This document shows, piece after piece, positions 63,456 to 64,000 of a stretch of 64,000 nucleotides of DNA. The stretch is from positions 18,830,812-18,894,811 of the forward strand of contig CM068320.1 of NCBI GenBank assembly GCA_034766995.1, written 5' to 3'. How positions within the stretch are numbered: the stretch's first letter is position 1; the number at the start of each line of letters is the position of its first letter. The notes under the pieces were generated by a model. That model worked only from the letters and a program-made list of their open reading frames with translations, searched no databases and had not been told where the DNA came from. This stretch comes from Acanthacorydalis orientalis (taxonomy: Eukaryota; Arthropoda; Insecta; Megaloptera; Corydalidae). A program made the translations under genes and the position numbers.

Positions 63456-64000
63456 GTATCCCGGATTTCAGACAATTTTTAACCGGTATCTAACCGATAT
63501 TTTTATTATTGAGATTAAATTAACCCGAAAATAAAATATAAAAACTTCATCTTAATATTTTTCTGTTCTAATAACTTCCTGTATACATTATTTTATATTA
63601 ACTCAATATCTTAATTACAAATCAACAAGAATTTTTTAAAATATTAAAAAAATATTCTGTGGTTAAATTTATAAATGAGTAATGTACTTTATTAAATAAA
63701 TATAATGAGATAATACAATTATTTCATGGATAAACAAATATTATCTAATATGCAGAATACATAAACAATTATTAAATTAGAGTAAAATGGACAATTAGAA
63801 AATAACTATAAAAAATACGTTTAAAATATTGAATACAGTATTGCTTTAGAGTAGCTTGATCAAAACTACATAATTTTTTTAAAAATAATTACTCATATAG
63901 GTATTAAAAGATATAAAAGAAAACCTTAAAAATTATAAGAATTGTACAATCGTAGTAGACAATACTCAACGTTTATAGAAAGATAGAGAATACAAATATA

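Larger units (their letters stand above)
60990..64000. other. AT-rich spacer, no gene recognised
   Basis: Spacer up to the window end. The only other items are the TA tracts listed and AACCAATCAC with several CG steps at about 63180-63260, without a gene beside it. Confidence 0.67.

Noticed and set aside
1..64000. tRNA, rRNA or CRISPR loci
   Set aside because: I saw no cloverleaf with A/B boxes, no rRNA-like sequence and no regularly spaced direct repeats with unique spacers. A dedicated covariance-model search could still find a tRNA I missed.

Overview
The window is eukaryotic, intergenic-type DNA from an invertebrate animal genome. It is very AT-rich, littered with long (TA)n microsatellites, and I find no intact host gene, rRNA, tRNA or CRISPR array. 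The only recognisable coding material is broken transposons: mariner, a mariner-like DDE transposase, at least three hAT elements and an RTE/BovB-type LINE. This set, together with mixed CA/TA/GA/CATA microsatellites, fits a coleoid cephalopod best in my judgement. An AT-rich arthropod is a real alternative, and nothing here settles the species.

Layout. 1-16.7 kb: AT-rich spacer with many (TA)n tracts and a few short patches of more complex sequence that I cannot assign. 16.8-17.86 kb: a 5'-truncated, dead RTE reverse transcriptase on the minus strand, lying exactly between two (TA)n tracts. 21.48-22.04 kb: an internally deleted mariner (plus strand). 23.79-23.94 kb: a small MITE-like inverted-repeat element. 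26.03-26.07 kb: a lone mariner end. 28.6-29.9 kb: a degenerate DDE transposase (minus strand) split by a 662-bp hAT insertion with a perfect 8-bp target duplication; three exact-length 18-bp repeats lie just beyond it. 32.83-32.87 kb: a perfect 21-bp-arm hairpin. 35.7-36.66 kb: a hAT transposase relic related to ZMYM1-like proteins, with its 3' terminus.

36.7-44.4 kb is spacer. 44.4-45.48 kb holds a second hAT relic (GTF2IRD2/EPM2AIP1-like) with its 3' end. 45.5-52.9 kb is spacer with compound microsatellites. 52.89-53.41 kb holds a second internally deleted copy of the 21.5-kb mariner family, with clear TA target duplications. 53.85-55.3 kb is an unusually GC- and CpG-rich island for this window, with a 91-codon open stretch, and is the best candidate for exonic or regulatory DNA. 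56.97-57.22 kb is a long imperfect foldback. 59.48-59.83 kb is a second small exon-like island. 60.76-60.89 kb may hold a pogo/CENP-B-type helix-turn-helix fragment.

No genes work together here. The content records repeated transposon insertion, internal deletion and microsatellite growth. I found no new biological system. The best-supported observations are the nested hAT insertion, the paired mariner deletion derivatives, the TA-bounded RTE and the two hairpins.
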